A DNA stretch of 64,000 nucleotides from an uncultured Aurantimonas sp. (GCA_947488615.1 CANKZU010000001.1:62001-126000), one strand, 5' to 3'; shown: positions 9,266-18,637, counted from the first letter of the stretch. Notes: generated by a model not told the origin, from the letters alone. Program-made: numbers and translations.

Positions 9266-10564
9266 ATGAGCGCCAATGTGACCGCCGCGGAGACCGACTT
9301 CCTGGGCCGTCCGGTGATCGCGATCACCGGTCTTGGCATCGTGTCCTCTCTCGGCCGCGGCGTCGAGGACAATTGGGCCGCGCTGTCCGCGGGCCGCTCG
9401 GGCATTCACCGGATCGAGCGGTTCTCGACCGAGGGTCTGCGGACGACCATTTCCGGCTCCGTCGATTTCATGGGTGCGGAGAACGACACCTCGACGACGC
9501 TGTCCTACGCCATGGCCGAAGCCGCCGGGTCCGAAGCGATCCGGATGGCCGACCTGCCGGATGAAGACTTCGGCGGGCCGCTGTTCCTGGCCGCGCCGCC
9601 GGTGGAGATGGAATGGCAGCATCGCCTCGCTCTCGACGCGATGGACGGCGCCGAACGCGAGGAGGCCGGCTACGACCGGCTGCTGGAAGTGGCCAGGCGC
9701 CACCCCAATCCGGCGATCTACCGTTTGACCCAGTGCAGCCGGATCTCCGAGCTGCTGGCCGATCGGCTCGGGACCCGTGGCTTGCCGATCACCCTGTCGA
9801 CCGCCTGCGCCTCAGGCGCGACCGCCATTCAGCTCGGCGTCGAGGCCATCCGGCGCGGCGAGAGCGAGCGGGCGATCGCGATCGGCACCGATGGCTCGAT
9901 CACGCCGGAATCGGTGATCCGCTTTTCGCTGCTTTCGGCGCTGTCGACCAACAATGACGTTCCGGAAAAGGCCTCCAAGCCCTTCTCCAAGGATCGGGAC
10001 GGCTTCGTCATGGCGGAGGGCGCGGGCGCGCTCGTCCTGGAATCGTTGACCGCAGCCAAGGCACGCGGGGCCAAGATCCTCGGCATCATCCACGGCTGCG
10101 GCGAGCGCGCCGACGACTTTCACCGCACGCGCTCCAAGCCCGACGGCTCGCCGATCATCGCGACCATCAAGGCCGGAATTGCCGACGCCGGCATGGAGCC
10201 GACCGACATCGACTACATCAATGCTCACGGGACCTCGACCCCGGAAAACGACCGGATGGAAGCGACCGGCCTCGGCGCCATCTTCGGCGAAGCACTGAAG
10301 ACCACCCCGATCTCGTCGAACAAATCCATGATCGGCCACACGCTGACCGCGGCCGGAGCGATCGAGGCCGCCTTCTCGGTGCTGTCGCTGCAACACGGCG
10401 TGCTGCCGCCGACGATCAATTACGACAATCCGGACCCGGCGATCCCTCTCGATACCGTACCGAACACGGCACGCTCGGCCGATATCCGCGCGGTGCTGTC
10501 CAATTCCTTCGGCTTCGGCGGCCAGAACGTGTGTCTCGTCATCGGGCGCGAACCGCGCGCCTGA
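9266..10564 (+). CDS. FabF1XL, beta-ketoacyl-ACP synthase for VLCFA elongation
   Basis: A 432-residue KAS II-type condensing enzyme that elongates acyl-AcpXL with malonyl-ACP. The full Cys-His-His triad is visible: Cys181 in STACASGATA, His in NAHGTSTPEND, and His in SNKSMIGHTLTAAGA. The C-terminal NSFGFGGQNVCLV is standard. The ATG at 9266 follows GTGAGGATC, giving a ribosome site 10 bp after the preceding gene. It probably forms a heterodimer with the Cys-less FabF2XL, as in type II PKS KS/CLF pairs (inference). Confidence 0.92.
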   Translation: MSANVTAAETDFLGRPVIAITGLGIVSSLGRGVEDNWAALSAGRSGIHRIERFSTEGLRTTISGSVDFMGAENDTSTTLSYAMAEAAGSEAIRMADLPDEDFGGPLFLAAPPVEMEWQHRLALDAMDGAEREEAGYDRLLEVARRHPNPAIYRLTQCSRISELLADRLGTRGLPITLSTACASGATAIQLGVEAIRRGESERAIAIGTDGSITPESVIRFSLLSALSTNNDVPEKASKPFSKDRDGFVMAEGAGALVLESLTAAKARGAKILGIIHGCGERADDFHRTRSKPDGSPIIATIKAGIADAGMEPTDIDYINAHGTSTPENDRMEATGLGAIFGEALKTTPISSNKSMIGHTLTAAGAIEAAFSVLSLQHGVLPPTINYDNPDPAIPLDTVPNTARSADIRAVLSNSFGFGGQNVCLVIGREPRA

Positions 10565-10586
10565 CCGCTGGTTCCACAACATCAGG

Positions 10587-10628
10587 AGCGCAAGCAAGAG
10601 CAGGGACGATTCCTGCTCGTCTTGCGCT
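10587..10628 (+). terminator. Two-tiered hairpin between fabF1XL and adhXL
   Basis: An outer 8-bp stem (10587-10594 with 10621-10628) encloses an inner GAGCAGG/CCTGCTC stem, followed by TTCACTT. It sits 23 bp after the fabF1XL stop codon in a 142-bp gap. It may be a partial terminator inside the VLCFA cluster. Confidence 0.5.
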
Positions 10629-10706
10629 TTCACTTGCTAAATTCGATCACGTGGGATTGGGACGCAACCGATCGAATGTCATCGTGATCCAGACTGAGGT
10701 AGCATC

Positions 10707-11762
10707 ATGCGGGCATTGCAACTCGTCGGCGACCGCGACCTGAAGGTGGTCGACCTGCCACCGCCGCCCGAGCCCGGCCCTGGCGAGGTCACCGTGGCGA
10801 TCAAGGCGGTGGCGCTCAACCACATCGACGTCTGGGGCTGGCGCGGCATGGCGTTTGCCAAGCGCAAGATGCCGCTGGTCGTCGGCGCCGAGGCCGCCGG
10901 CGTCGTGTCGGCGATCGGTCCGGGCGTCGCCTCGGTGCTGCCGGGCCAACTCGTGTCGATCTATGGCGCGCGCACCTGCGGGCTCTGCCGAGCGTGTCGC
11001 GAGGGCCGCGACAATCTTTGCGAGCATGTCGAGGGTGTCCACGGCTTCCATCTCGACGGCTTCGCGCAGGAAAAGGTCAACCTGCCGGCCCGGCTGCTCG
11101 TCCCTGCCCCTCCGGGCTGCGACGCGATCGGCGCGGCGCTGGCGCCGGTCACCTTCGGCACCGTCGAGCACATGCTGTTCGACAACGCCAAGCTCGAGAC
11201 GGGCGAGACGATCCTGATTCACGCCGGCGGCTCCGGTATCGGCTCGGCCGCGATCCAGCTCGCCAAGAAGATGGGCTGTACGGTCATCACGACGGTTGGT
11301 TCCGACGACAAGATCGACCGCGCCAAGGCGCTGGGCGCCGATCACGTGATCAACTATCGCAAGGACCGGTTCGAGGGCGTTACCCGCAAGCTGACCAAGA
11401 AAAAGGGCGTCGACGTGGTGTTCGAACACGTCGGCAAGGATACCTTCGCGGCCTCGATGCTGTGCCTGAAGCGTGGCGGGCGGCTGGTCACCTGCGGCTC
11501 GACCTCCGGCATCTCGACCGAGGTCAATCTGATGATGCTCTTCCAGCAACAGTTGCGGCTGCTCGGCTCCTTCGGCTGCCGCATGGAGAACATGCGCGAC
11601 GCCATGCAGAAGATGGCGCGCGGCCTGGTCCATCCGGTGATCGACACGCGGATCGGCTTCGATGGGATCGAGGTCGCGTTGAAGCGCATGGAAGCGCGCG
11701 AGGTCTTCGGCAAGATCGTTCTCGATCTCGAGGCCGAGGGTGCGGATACCGTCGCCGCATGA
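10707..11762 (+). CDS. AdhXL, zinc-binding alcohol dehydrogenase/enoyl reductase-like protein of the VLCFA cluster
   Basis: A 351-residue medium-chain dehydrogenase/reductase. Seen: a GroES-like N-terminal domain with a structural zinc lobe (TCGLCRACREGRDNLC), then a Rossmann domain with HAGGSGIGSAAIQLAKKMG and a DKIDRAKALGADHVINY segment. In known rhizobial clusters the adh2XL gene lies between the ketosynthases and lpxXL. Its exact role is not settled, but an enoyl or keto reduction step on acyl-AcpXL is plausible. The stop codon overlaps the lpxXL start (ATGA). Confidence 0.87.
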   Translation: MRALQLVGDRDLKVVDLPPPPEPGPGEVTVAIKAVALNHIDVWGWRGMAFAKRKMPLVVGAEAAGVVSAIGPGVASVLPGQLVSIYGARTCGLCRACREGRDNLCEHVEGVHGFHLDGFAQEKVNLPARLLVPAPPGCDAIGAALAPVTFGTVEHMLFDNAKLETGETILIHAGGSGIGSAAIQLAKKMGCTVITTVGSDDKIDRAKALGADHVINYRKDRFEGVTRKLTKKKGVDVVFEHVGKDTFAASMLCLKRGGRLVTCGSTSGISTEVNLMMLFQQQLRLLGSFGCRMENMRDAMQKMARGLVHPVIDTRIGFDGIEVALKRMEAREVFGKIVLDLEAEGADTVAA

Positions 11763-12694
11763 ACCCCACTGCCACACGCCTCGCTCTGAGGGGCAAACGG
11801 GCGGCCGACTATGTCGTCGCCCAGCTTCTGTTCGGGCTTCTCCGGCTGGTTCGCCTGTTGCCGGCCGAAACCGGCCTCGCCCTTGCCGACCGCACGGCGC
11901 GGCTGTTGGGGCCGCTGACCCCGCGCCACAGGCTCGCCAAGGAGAACCTCCGCCAGGCTTACCCGGAGAAGGACGACGCCTGGGTCGAACGCATCGCCCG
12001 GGAGAACTGGGGCCAGATGGGCCGAATCGCCGCGGAGTTCGTGTTTCTCGACGATCTCTTCGATTTCGACCCGGAAAAGCCGGGCGCCGGACGCATCGAG
12101 GTCGAAGGCTCCGACATCTTTCTGGAATTGCGCGAACGCAAAGGGCCTTTCATCTTCTTCACCGCCCATCTCGGCTGCTTCGAGCTGCTGCCGATCGGCG
12201 CGGCAGCCTTCGATCTCGAGTTCACCGCACTCTTCCGGCAGCCCAACAACCGCTATATCGCCAAGGAGGTTCAGTCGGCCCGACGGACCAGCGGCGGACA
12301 TCTCGTGCCCTCCAAAGCCGGCGCCGCATGGTCGCTTGCCGGCGTTTTACAGCGCGGCGGCTCGGTCGGCATGCTGGTCGACCAGAAATTCCGCAAAGGC
12401 GTCGAGACGACGTTCTTCGGCCGTCCCTGCAAGACCAACCCCTTGCTGCCGAAACTCGCCCGCCAGTTCGACTGCGAAATCTACCCGGCCCGCTCGATCC
12501 GGTTGCCGAACGGCCGCTATCGCCTCGAACTGAAGCCGCGGCTGGACCTGCCCCGGGACGCAACCGGCGAAATCGACGTTCGCGCGACCTGCCAAATGCT
12601 CAACGATACGGTCGAAAGCTGGGTCCGCGAGCACCCCGAACAATGGATGTGGTTTCACGACCGCTGGCAATCGAAGCCGCTGGCCAAGCGCTAG
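11759..12694 (+). CDS. lpxXL: LpxXL, very-long-chain acyltransferase of lipid A
   Basis: A 311-residue LpxL/HtrB-family inner-membrane acyltransferase that moves the very-long-chain hydroxy fatty acid from AcpXL to lipid A. After an N-terminal hydrophobic helix it has the catalytic H-x4-E motif (TAHLGCFELLP), FRQPNNRYI, GMLVDQKF and the C-terminal EHPEQWMWFHDRW, all typical of LpxL proteins. The ATG at 11759 overlaps the adhXL stop by 4 bp, which fixes the start. It closes the cluster. Confidence 0.93.
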   Translation: MNPTATRLALRGKRAADYVVAQLLFGLLRLVRLLPAETGLALADRTARLLGPLTPRHRLAKENLRQAYPEKDDAWVERIARENWGQMGRIAAEFVFLDDLFDFDPEKPGAGRIEVEGSDIFLELRERKGPFIFFTAHLGCFELLPIGAAAFDLEFTALFRQPNNRYIAKEVQSARRTSGGHLVPSKAGAAWSLAGVLQRGGSVGMLVDQKFRKGVETTFFGRPCKTNPLLPKLARQFDCEIYPARSIRLPNGRYRLELKPRLDLPRDATGEIDVRATCQMLNDTVESWVREHPEQWMWFHDRWQSKPLAKR

Positions 12695-12941
12695 CCGCGC
12701 GGCTTAAGGCAAAGTGGGAACTGGTCTTCCGCTCCCATTCCGCGCTCATTGATCGGAAGCGAACCGATGTCATAATGATCGAACGCGGATCGCCTTCCCT
12801 ATCGGCAACGGCACCGATCCGGTCACGATGGAGCCGGCACGAAATCCTCCGCCAATTGACCGGGATCAAGGTTGCGGCCCGCGAGAGCGTGGAAAGTCCT
12901 TTCGAATGGAGCAATACTCCGACGAGCGAAAGGGCCACCTC

Positions 12942-13865
12942 ATGGGCACCATCGGAATGCAGACCGGGCCTGACGGCGCTGCGCGGGCGCCCGAATTCGA
13001 AGGCGCGCCCTCGTCCAGGCTCCGGCGCGACCGATCGCGCAAGATTGCGGATCTTGCGGTCCATCTCGACGGAGGCGATCAGGACGCGGCGAAGATCGCC
13101 CATTTTCAGACGATCCGTGCCATCTTCGGCACCCATGTCGAAGCCTTTTTCGCCAACCCGATTCCGACCGCCTTCATCCCGATCGGACCGGGTTACGAAG
13201 GCCTTCCCGCCGAAATCTGGGCCGAAGGCGAAGCCGCAGGTGACGTCGCCGAGAAGATGATTCGCGCGCGGCTGGACCGGCTGGACTTCGCGGTGGAATT
13301 GCGGCGTGTCGACGGGATGCCGCACGAGCTGGCCCCGGCAACGGCAACGCTGGCCCGCTCGCTCGACCTCTTCCTGCTCGGTCGCCCCAATGGCGACAGG
13401 TGGCTGGCGGATATTCTGGAGGCCGTTCTCTTCGATGCCGGAGCCCCTGCCCTCGTGATTCCCCCGGACGCGGCGACAGCCAAGGACCCGCAGACGATCC
13501 TCATCGGCTGGCGTGACAGCACGGAGTGCGCCCACGCGATCGCCGCCTCGCTGCCATTTCTCGAACACGCGCGGCAGGTACATCTGGTCTCCGTAGCGGA
13601 AACCTCCTCCAGCGAGGAAAAGCGTCTTGAACCCGCCGCCGACATGGCCAAGCATCTGTCCCGCCACGGCATCTCGGTAGAGGTCCGGCACTTGCCGAAA
13701 TGGAACCACCCGGCCGAGGCGCTGCTGAACGAGGCGGCGATCGTCGGCGCGGACCTTCTGGTCGCCGGGGCTTATGGACGCTCGCGCCTGCGCGAGATGA
13801 TTTTTGGTGGGGTCACGCGAGCCCTTCTAAGGGACTGCCCGATCCCGCTGTTGATGGCCCACTGA
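12942..13865 (+). CDS. Universal stress protein, tandem UspA domains
   Basis: A 307-residue protein with two UspA-like halves. The second ends VAGAYGRSRLREMIFGGVTRALL, the ATP-binding G-x2-G-x9-G pattern seen in nucleotide-binding Usp proteins; the first half lacks it. The ATG at 12942 follows AAAGGG at about 8 bases. The frame also opens at ATGs at 12828 and 12906. Tandem Usp proteins respond to stress and starvation. A small unknown gene follows 28 bp later. Confidence 0.85.
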   Translation: MGTIGMQTGPDGAARAPEFEGAPSSRLRRDRSRKIADLAVHLDGGDQDAAKIAHFQTIRAIFGTHVEAFFANPIPTAFIPIGPGYEGLPAEIWAEGEAAGDVAEKMIRARLDRLDFAVELRRVDGMPHELAPATATLARSLDLFLLGRPNGDRWLADILEAVLFDAGAPALVIPPDAATAKDPQTILIGWRDSTECAHAIAASLPFLEHARQVHLVSVAETSSSEEKRLEPAADMAKHLSRHGISVEVRHLPKWNHPAEALLNEAAIVGADLLVAGAYGRSRLREMIFGGVTRALLRDCPIPLLMAH

Positions 13866-13893
13866 CGGGCCGATAGCGATGGAGGTACGTACG

Positions 13894-14121
13894 ATGCACG
13901 CGTCAGAACTGAACTATTGCGTGGAACCGGCAGACGGACGCTGGACGGTTTCCTTCTGCCACTCGCCGCACGGAATCTTCGATCGGCGCGTCGATGCGAT
14001 CCGCTCCGCTCTATCGGATGCCGACCGGGTCGAGCGGATGGGGCACAAGGTGACGGTGATCGTCGCCCGACCGGCCAACGCTCCTGATCTCGCGCAGCGG
14101 GTCTTGCGGCCGACCCATTGA
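13894..14121 (+). CDS. Small protein of unknown function (DUF2188-like pattern)
   Basis: A 75-residue soluble protein. The pattern DGRWTVSFCHSP, then RRVDAIRSALSDADRVERMGHKVTVIVARP, resembles the strand-helix-strand layout of DUF2188-type small proteins, but I am not certain of the family. The ATG at 13894 is preferred over the one at 13879 because the latter overlaps the strong GGAGG ribosome site. It follows the universal stress protein gene and probably shares its transcript. Confidence 0.65.
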   Translation: MHASELNYCVEPADGRWTVSFCHSPHGIFDRRVDAIRSALSDADRVERMGHKVTVIVARPANAPDLAQRVLRPTH

Positions 14122-14133
14122 GGGAGCGGCGTA

Positions 14134-14562
14134 TCAGCGCTGGACGATGACCCGGGTGTTGCCCATCCCGACCGTCTTGACCAGTGAGTAGAAGATGCGT
14201 GCATTGGCGGTGCGGAGCCGAACGCAGCCGTGCGATGCCGGACGTCCCAGGCGGCTCACGGCGTTGGTGCCGTGAATCGCGTAGCCGCGATGGTAGAAGA
14301 CCGAATAGGGCATCGGCGACATGTCGTATTTGCGCGAGTACCACATGCGGTGCGTGCGCTTCGCACGCCAACTTCCGGTGGGCGTCACATAGCCCTTCCG
14401 GGCTGTCGAGACCGGCCAACGATACATCACCGTGCCATTCTTGATAACGGTGAGCGTCTGCGACGAAAGATCCACTTTGGCAATTAGCCCGGCTGCGGCG
14501 CTGGATACGCCGAATGCGAAGATTCCAACCGCCACAGCGATGGCAAGCAGTCCGTTTTTCAT
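14134..14562 (-). CDS. Periplasmic L,D-transpeptidase (YkuD domain)
   Basis: A 142-residue secreted peptidoglycan cross-linking enzyme. A signal peptide (LLAIAVAVGIFAFGVSSAAAG) covers the first 25 residues. The YkuD domain follows, with HGTNAVSRLGRPASHGCVRL containing the catalytic His and Cys of the HxxN-x-SHGC(I/V)R signature. The ATG at 14562 follows GGAGGG. Such enzymes make 3-3 cross-links or tether proteins to peptidoglycan, consistent with the Ldt-rich walls of Hyphomicrobiales. It is convergent with the small gene before it. Confidence 0.92.
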   Translation of the reverse strand: MKNGLLAIAVAVGIFAFGVSSAAAGLIAKVDLSSQTLTVIKNGTVMYRWPVSTARKGYVTPTGSWRAKRTHRMWYSRKYDMSPMPYSVFYHRGYAIHGTNAVSRLGRPASHGCVRLRTANARIFYSLVKTVGMGNTRVIVQR

Positions 14563-14826
14563 GGCAATCCCTCCAGCCCTACCGGCAAATGTCATCGCCC
14601 CAAAAAAGTCTAATTTCACGTCCGCCGGGGGGTTAATTGCCAATTGCGTGAAGTGCCGTCTCCGTTCCTTTCCGCGAGCTGGAGCAACGGGTGACGCACC
14701 GAGCTCTTTTTCGAAGAGAAGCCCTCGAATGGCACGCAAATAGCAAGAAATGGCTGCAGCGAATGTTTACCGACCCCGAATTCGACAATTGTTTACCCCT
14801 TCGTTCTAGCGTTGCCCTGAACATCG

Positions 14827-16830
14827 ATGCGGATGGCAATGCTGCTCAGCGTGATAAAACGATACGGCGCAACCCTGCTCGGCGGATTGATCATCGCCGG
14901 GTTCGTGGTCGCGAGCGTATTCACGATTGGCGGAGCGACTGTCGGAGAACTCGTCGAAACCGGTGCACGCGCCCGCGGTACCGAGTTTGCCCGCCTTCTC
15001 TTGGGACCGGGAGGACATGTCGACGCGTTTCTGACCGGTATCGCCCGCACCCCTGACGCGGAGACATCGATCCGCAAGATCGCGGGCCTGGCGGGGATCG
15101 AAAGCTTCGCCGTCTTCGACCGTAAAGGTCAGGAGGTGTATCGATCCCGTTCCGATCGCTACGACTGGTTGCTGCGCGATCGCCCAGGCGGCATCAGCTC
15201 GGGTGACCGCCTTTCACAAACCACGCTGACGAAGCCCGGGGCATGGTCGATCGTCCAAGATGACCGAACCACCAATCCGTCTTTCCTGACGCCGCTAATC
15301 CGTGATGGACGAACGATTGGCTACGTGTCCGTCGTGGCGGACATGATCGCCCAACGCTACGCGTTCAAAGCCACGCTTGCCCGTGCCTCGGTGTCATTGC
15401 TGCTCATCCTGTTCATGGCGACCGGGCTGCCTTTGCTGCTCTACCTGCGGCGCAAACGCAAGATCGCCGAGGCCGCCGACCGCATCGACTTCCTGGCCAA
15501 TTATGATTCTCTGACCAACCTCTTGAACCGCAAGCGAATGCAGGAGGAAACCGACCGCGTTCTGGCCACGGTGCGCGCGACGCGCGAGCGGATGGGCTAC
15601 CTATATGTCGATCTGGACGAGCTCTCCGAGATCAACGACCGGCTCGGCCAAAATAGCGGCGACGAACTTTTGACCGTGGTCGCTGCCCGCCTTGCCGCGG
15701 TCGTCGATCCCAGCGATCTCATCGGCCGGATCGGGGCGGACGACTTCGCGGTCCTGCGCCGTCGCATTACCTCGATCGAGGACATTGCGGCGCTGGCGAA
15801 ACGCATTTTCGACGCGGTTTGCGAGCCGGTCGAACTCGCTGGCGAAATCGTCAAGCCCAGGGTTTCGATCGGCTGCGCCATGGTGCCGGAGGACGGGCGC
15901 ACCCACTCTGAACTGGTCAAACACGCCGAGATCGCGCACCTGCACCACAAAACCGATAAAAGTCGCAACCTCGTCTTTTTCGAGCCCGCGATGGACGAGG
16001 CGATGCACCATCGCCGTTATGTCGAGGCGTTGGTACGCGCGGCGGTGGAGAACGAGAGCTTCGAACTTTTCTATCAGCCGATCGTCGATGGCGACGGCTC
16101 ACGCCTGCTCGGCTTCGAGGCGCTTCTGCGCTTGCGTGACGAAAACGGCGAATACATCTCTCCCTCCATTTTCGTCCCCATCGCCGAAGCGCGCGGCTAC
16201 ATAAAGGCGATAGGCACGTGGGTCATCCGGGAAGCCACCCGCCAGATTGCCCAGTGGCCGGAGGATCTTTTCGTCTCGGTCAATCTCAGCGCGGTCCAAT
16301 TCGGCGACGGGGATCTGGTGAGAATCGTCGAAACGGCACTCGGAGAGGCCAACATCAGCGGAAACAGGCTCGAGATCGAGGTCGTGGAGTCATTGTTGCT
16401 CGACCGTTCCGAAGATATTCTCGCGCAACTCCGTGAATTGAGGACGCTCGGAATATCCATCGACATGGACGATTTCGGCACGGGCTATTCGTCCCTCGGC
16501 TATCTGTGGCGCTTCCCCTTCGACAAGCTGAAGATCGACCAGTCCTTCATGGTCGCTCTCGAAAACGGCGAACCGAATGTCTCCCGGCTGCTCGAGACCA
16601 TCGTTTCCATGGCCCATCATCTGAAGATGAAGGTCACCACCGAGGGTGTCGAGACCGAGGCGCAAGTGGCGCTGATGAAAAGCCTGGGCTGCGACCAGCT
16701 GCAAGGCTATTTCTTCGGTCGGCCGATGCCCGCCGACCAAGTGGCGGCTGAGATCCTGACGCGCTTCCGGCATAACACGGTGATCGACGAACCAGAGCCG
16801 CGTCAGCGACCGCTCCGTCAAGGCGCCTGA
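14827..16830 (+). CDS. Membrane-bound GGDEF-EAL protein, probable c-di-GMP phosphodiesterase
   Basis: A 667-residue signalling protein. Two transmembrane helices (near residues 12-35 and 185-205) enclose a periplasmic sensor domain. The GGDEF domain is degenerate: the signature reads GADDF, so cyclase activity is unlikely. The EAL domain looks complete, with FEALLRLRD, EVVES (metal-binding Glu), DDFGTGYSSL, KLKIDQSF and the ETEAQ motif. The expected activity is hydrolysis of c-di-GMP, perhaps with GTP binding to the GGDEF domain as a regulator. The start is the first ATG of the frame. Confidence 0.9.
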   Translation: MRMAMLLSVIKRYGATLLGGLIIAGFVVASVFTIGGATVGELVETGARARGTEFARLLLGPGGHVDAFLTGIARTPDAETSIRKIAGLAGIESFAVFDRKGQEVYRSRSDRYDWLLRDRPGGISSGDRLSQTTLTKPGAWSIVQDDRTTNPSFLTPLIRDGRTIGYVSVVADMIAQRYAFKATLARASVSLLLILFMATGLPLLLYLRRKRKIAEAADRIDFLANYDSLTNLLNRKRMQEETDRVLATVRATRERMGYLYVDLDELSEINDRLGQNSGDELLTVVAARLAAVVDPSDLIGRIGADDFAVLRRRITSIEDIAALAKRIFDAVCEPVELAGEIVKPRVSIGCAMVPEDGRTHSELVKHAEIAHLHHKTDKSRNLVFFEPAMDEAMHHRRYVEALVRAAVENESFELFYQPIVDGDGSRLLGFEALLRLRDENGEYISPSIFVPIAEARGYIKAIGTWVIREATRQIAQWPEDLFVSVNLSAVQFGDGDLVRIVETALGEANISGNRLEIEVVESLLLDRSEDILAQLRELRTLGISIDMDDFGTGYSSLGYLWRFPFDKLKIDQSFMVALENGEPNVSRLLETIVSMAHHLKMKVTTEGVETEAQVALMKSLGCDQLQGYFFGRPMPADQVAAEILTRFRHNTVIDEPEPRQRPLRQGA

Positions 16831-16954
16831 ATCGCGAGGAAATTTCGCCAAACCAACGGCGACGCCGGCGGCTGCGGCAAGCTCCGCATTGTGCATAGCC
16901 GGTCTCCGACTTATGATTCCGCTGCCAGATGGATTACGATCGGGGAATCCGCCG

Positions 16955-17407
16955 GTGACCGTCGACATTGCAAGCGAGATCACGATCAACCGTCCGCGCG
17001 ACCAAGTCTACGCCTATGCCAGCGATCCCGAGAACGCGCCGAAATGGTATGTGAACATCAAGAGCGTCGAATGGCGGACATCGCCTGAATTGAAAGTCGG
17101 CGCCCGGGTTGCGTTCATCGCCCATTTTCTGGGGCGACGACTGGCCTACACCTACGAGGTGGTCGAATTGATCGCTGGCGAGCGGCTAACAATGTGTACC
17201 GCCGAGGGGCCGTTTCCAATGGAAACGAGCTATCTCTGGCAGGATACGGCGGCCGGCGCGACGCGGATGACATTGCGCAACCGTGGACGCCCGAGTGGAT
17301 TTTCGCGGTGGATCGCCCCTTTCATGGCAAGCGCGATGCGGCGGGCGAACCGCAAGGACTTGGCCCTGTTGAAGATGCTGCTCGAGCGCGACCCGTTCGG
17401 CCGTTAA
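16955..17407 (+). CDS. SRPBCC (START-like) family protein
   Basis: A 150-residue helix-grip protein. The N-terminal SEITINRPRDQVYAYASDPENAPKWY is the usual polyketide-cyclase/SRPBCC beginning, followed by a strand-rich middle and an amphipathic C-terminal helix (RRANRKDLALLKMLLE). Such proteins bind hydrophobic ligands. The GTG at 16955 is preferred because GGGGA lies 9 bases upstream and the length fits; ATGs at 16889 and 16913 would add up to 22 residues without family resemblance. Confidence 0.82.
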   Translation: MTVDIASEITINRPRDQVYAYASDPENAPKWYVNIKSVEWRTSPELKVGARVAFIAHFLGRRLAYTYEVVELIAGERLTMCTAEGPFPMETSYLWQDTAAGATRMTLRNRGRPSGFSRWIAPFMASAMRRANRKDLALLKMLLERDPFGR

Positions 17408-17674
17408 CCCCGGTAGCGGCGTCGGTCCTCGGCGAACTCCGGAATCGGGCCAGCTCAGACTATCGTCGGTCATTGCAACGATTGCGTTGAGTCACTCAGG
17501 CGTTGTGTCTGGTGTCACACGCTACTTCGCCCGTATGAAGTGCGGATTCCTTCCGAGAAAGGCCTACATTTATAGTTAATGGGAAGTAGATAGAAAAAAA
17601 TTACTGAAAATTCTCGGCAACGACGCAACCTTCGCGTCGGCAGGGCATTGATCTGAAAATCGAAGGGTCACGTC

Positions 17675-18013
17675 ATGAAGATTCTGATTCTGGAAGACGA
17701 ACCAATCATCGCGATCGACCTTGAGGGCATCGTGCTGGGAAAGGTCGATGCCGAGATTCTGCATGCCGCGACGGTCGCCGGCGCCCTCGACTATGTGAGC
17801 GAAGGCCTCGATTTCGCGATGCTCGACGTCGCCCTGGGTCCTTGCGGCGAGACGTCGCTTCCGATCGCGCAGCTCCTGCTCCGCAACAAGGTGCCGTTCT
17901 GCTTCATCTCCAGCAGTCTCGATCAGCTTCCGGCGCAACTCGACGCTGTCCCCCGGATTTCCAAGCCCTTCCGGCCCCATGAGGTTGAAGATTTGGTGCC
18001 GTTACACGCGTGA
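17675..18013 (+). CDS. Single-domain response regulator (CheY-like)
   Basis: A 112-residue receiver domain without an output domain. It begins MKILILEDEPIIAIDLEGI (acidic pocket), has LDVALG with the likely phospho-acceptor Asp near residue 51, and the conserved Lys in SKPFRPHE. The SSSLDQ segment supplies the conserved Ser/Thr position. Such proteins act as diffusible phosphoryl carriers. No kinase is adjacent; the histidine kinase at 1058 is 16 kb away and no link can be shown. Confidence 0.88.
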   Translation: MKILILEDEPIIAIDLEGIVLGKVDAEILHAATVAGALDYVSEGLDFAMLDVALGPCGETSLPIAQLLLRNKVPFCFISSSLDQLPAQLDAVPRISKPFRPHEVEDLVPLHA

Positions 18014-18637
18014 CCCTGGCCCGCAGGATAGGCGGACGGTTCCAAGGAGATCGTGACGGAAGTATGTGGCCCTGAGCGAAGCGTCAGGGCAACGGGTCGA
18101 TTTTTCGAGAAAATAAACGCGCGCGCCCTATCGCGGACGGCTGGCAAGGGCTCGGTCGCTTTCCCGGTACGCAAAACCTTATCCGGGGGCGCGACGCTTG
18201 CTGCGTCGACACCATTGGTAAGCGGTAAGCGTTACCGTTCGGTTATTGCATCGCCGTGACGAAACGCTCTAGTCCTCGACCTGGCGCCGCATGGGGCACA
18301 GGACTGTCGGCTACCAGAAACGCGTGGCGGCTCTCTTGCTCGCGCCTGTGACGGAACCCCGGCACGGTCGCTGGAGCGCGACGTATCGACACGGCCACCC
18401 GACCCATCACGGAGCGGCCCGCTCTGGGCTCACGCGGTCCCAATTGGCCCGGGAGTTAAAAAAAATGTTGGATTCACGGCCCGGACCCTCTAGTTTCCGA
18501 ATTGGAACGCACCGGGAGCGGACCGCTTTCGAATGTAATCGTTCGGCCGGATCGCGCCGCTTCGCCATGTGAAGCGCGCGTGCGATTGTAATTGCCAGGG
18601 ACGATACTCGGAAAAACGCAATAAATAAGGAATTCTT
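18014..18637. other. 624-bp intergenic region before the quaternary-amine importer
   Basis: No convincing gene is seen. Short frames at 18053-18259 and 18291-18572 lack ribosome sites and family resemblance. A 7-bp hairpin lies at 18069-18090. GGAAC at 18504-18508 is followed after 18 bp by TT, a weak EcfG-like element. The final AATAAGGAATT supplies the ribosome site of the next gene. The space is long enough to hold the regulatory region of the importer operon. Confidence 0.5.

Noticed and set aside
10994..11758. N-terminal extension of the lpxXL frame through adhXL
   Set aside because: The part before 11759 is an Arg/Pro-rich shadow of adhXL; the ATG overlapping the adhXL stop gives the correct LpxL length.
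12718..12745. EcfG promoter before the universal stress protein
   Set aside because: GGAAC is present, but no CGTT or TT occurs at the required spacing.
18291..18572. Possible 93-residue gene in the gap before the importer
   Set aside because: His/Arg-rich composition, no ribosome site and no recognised pattern.
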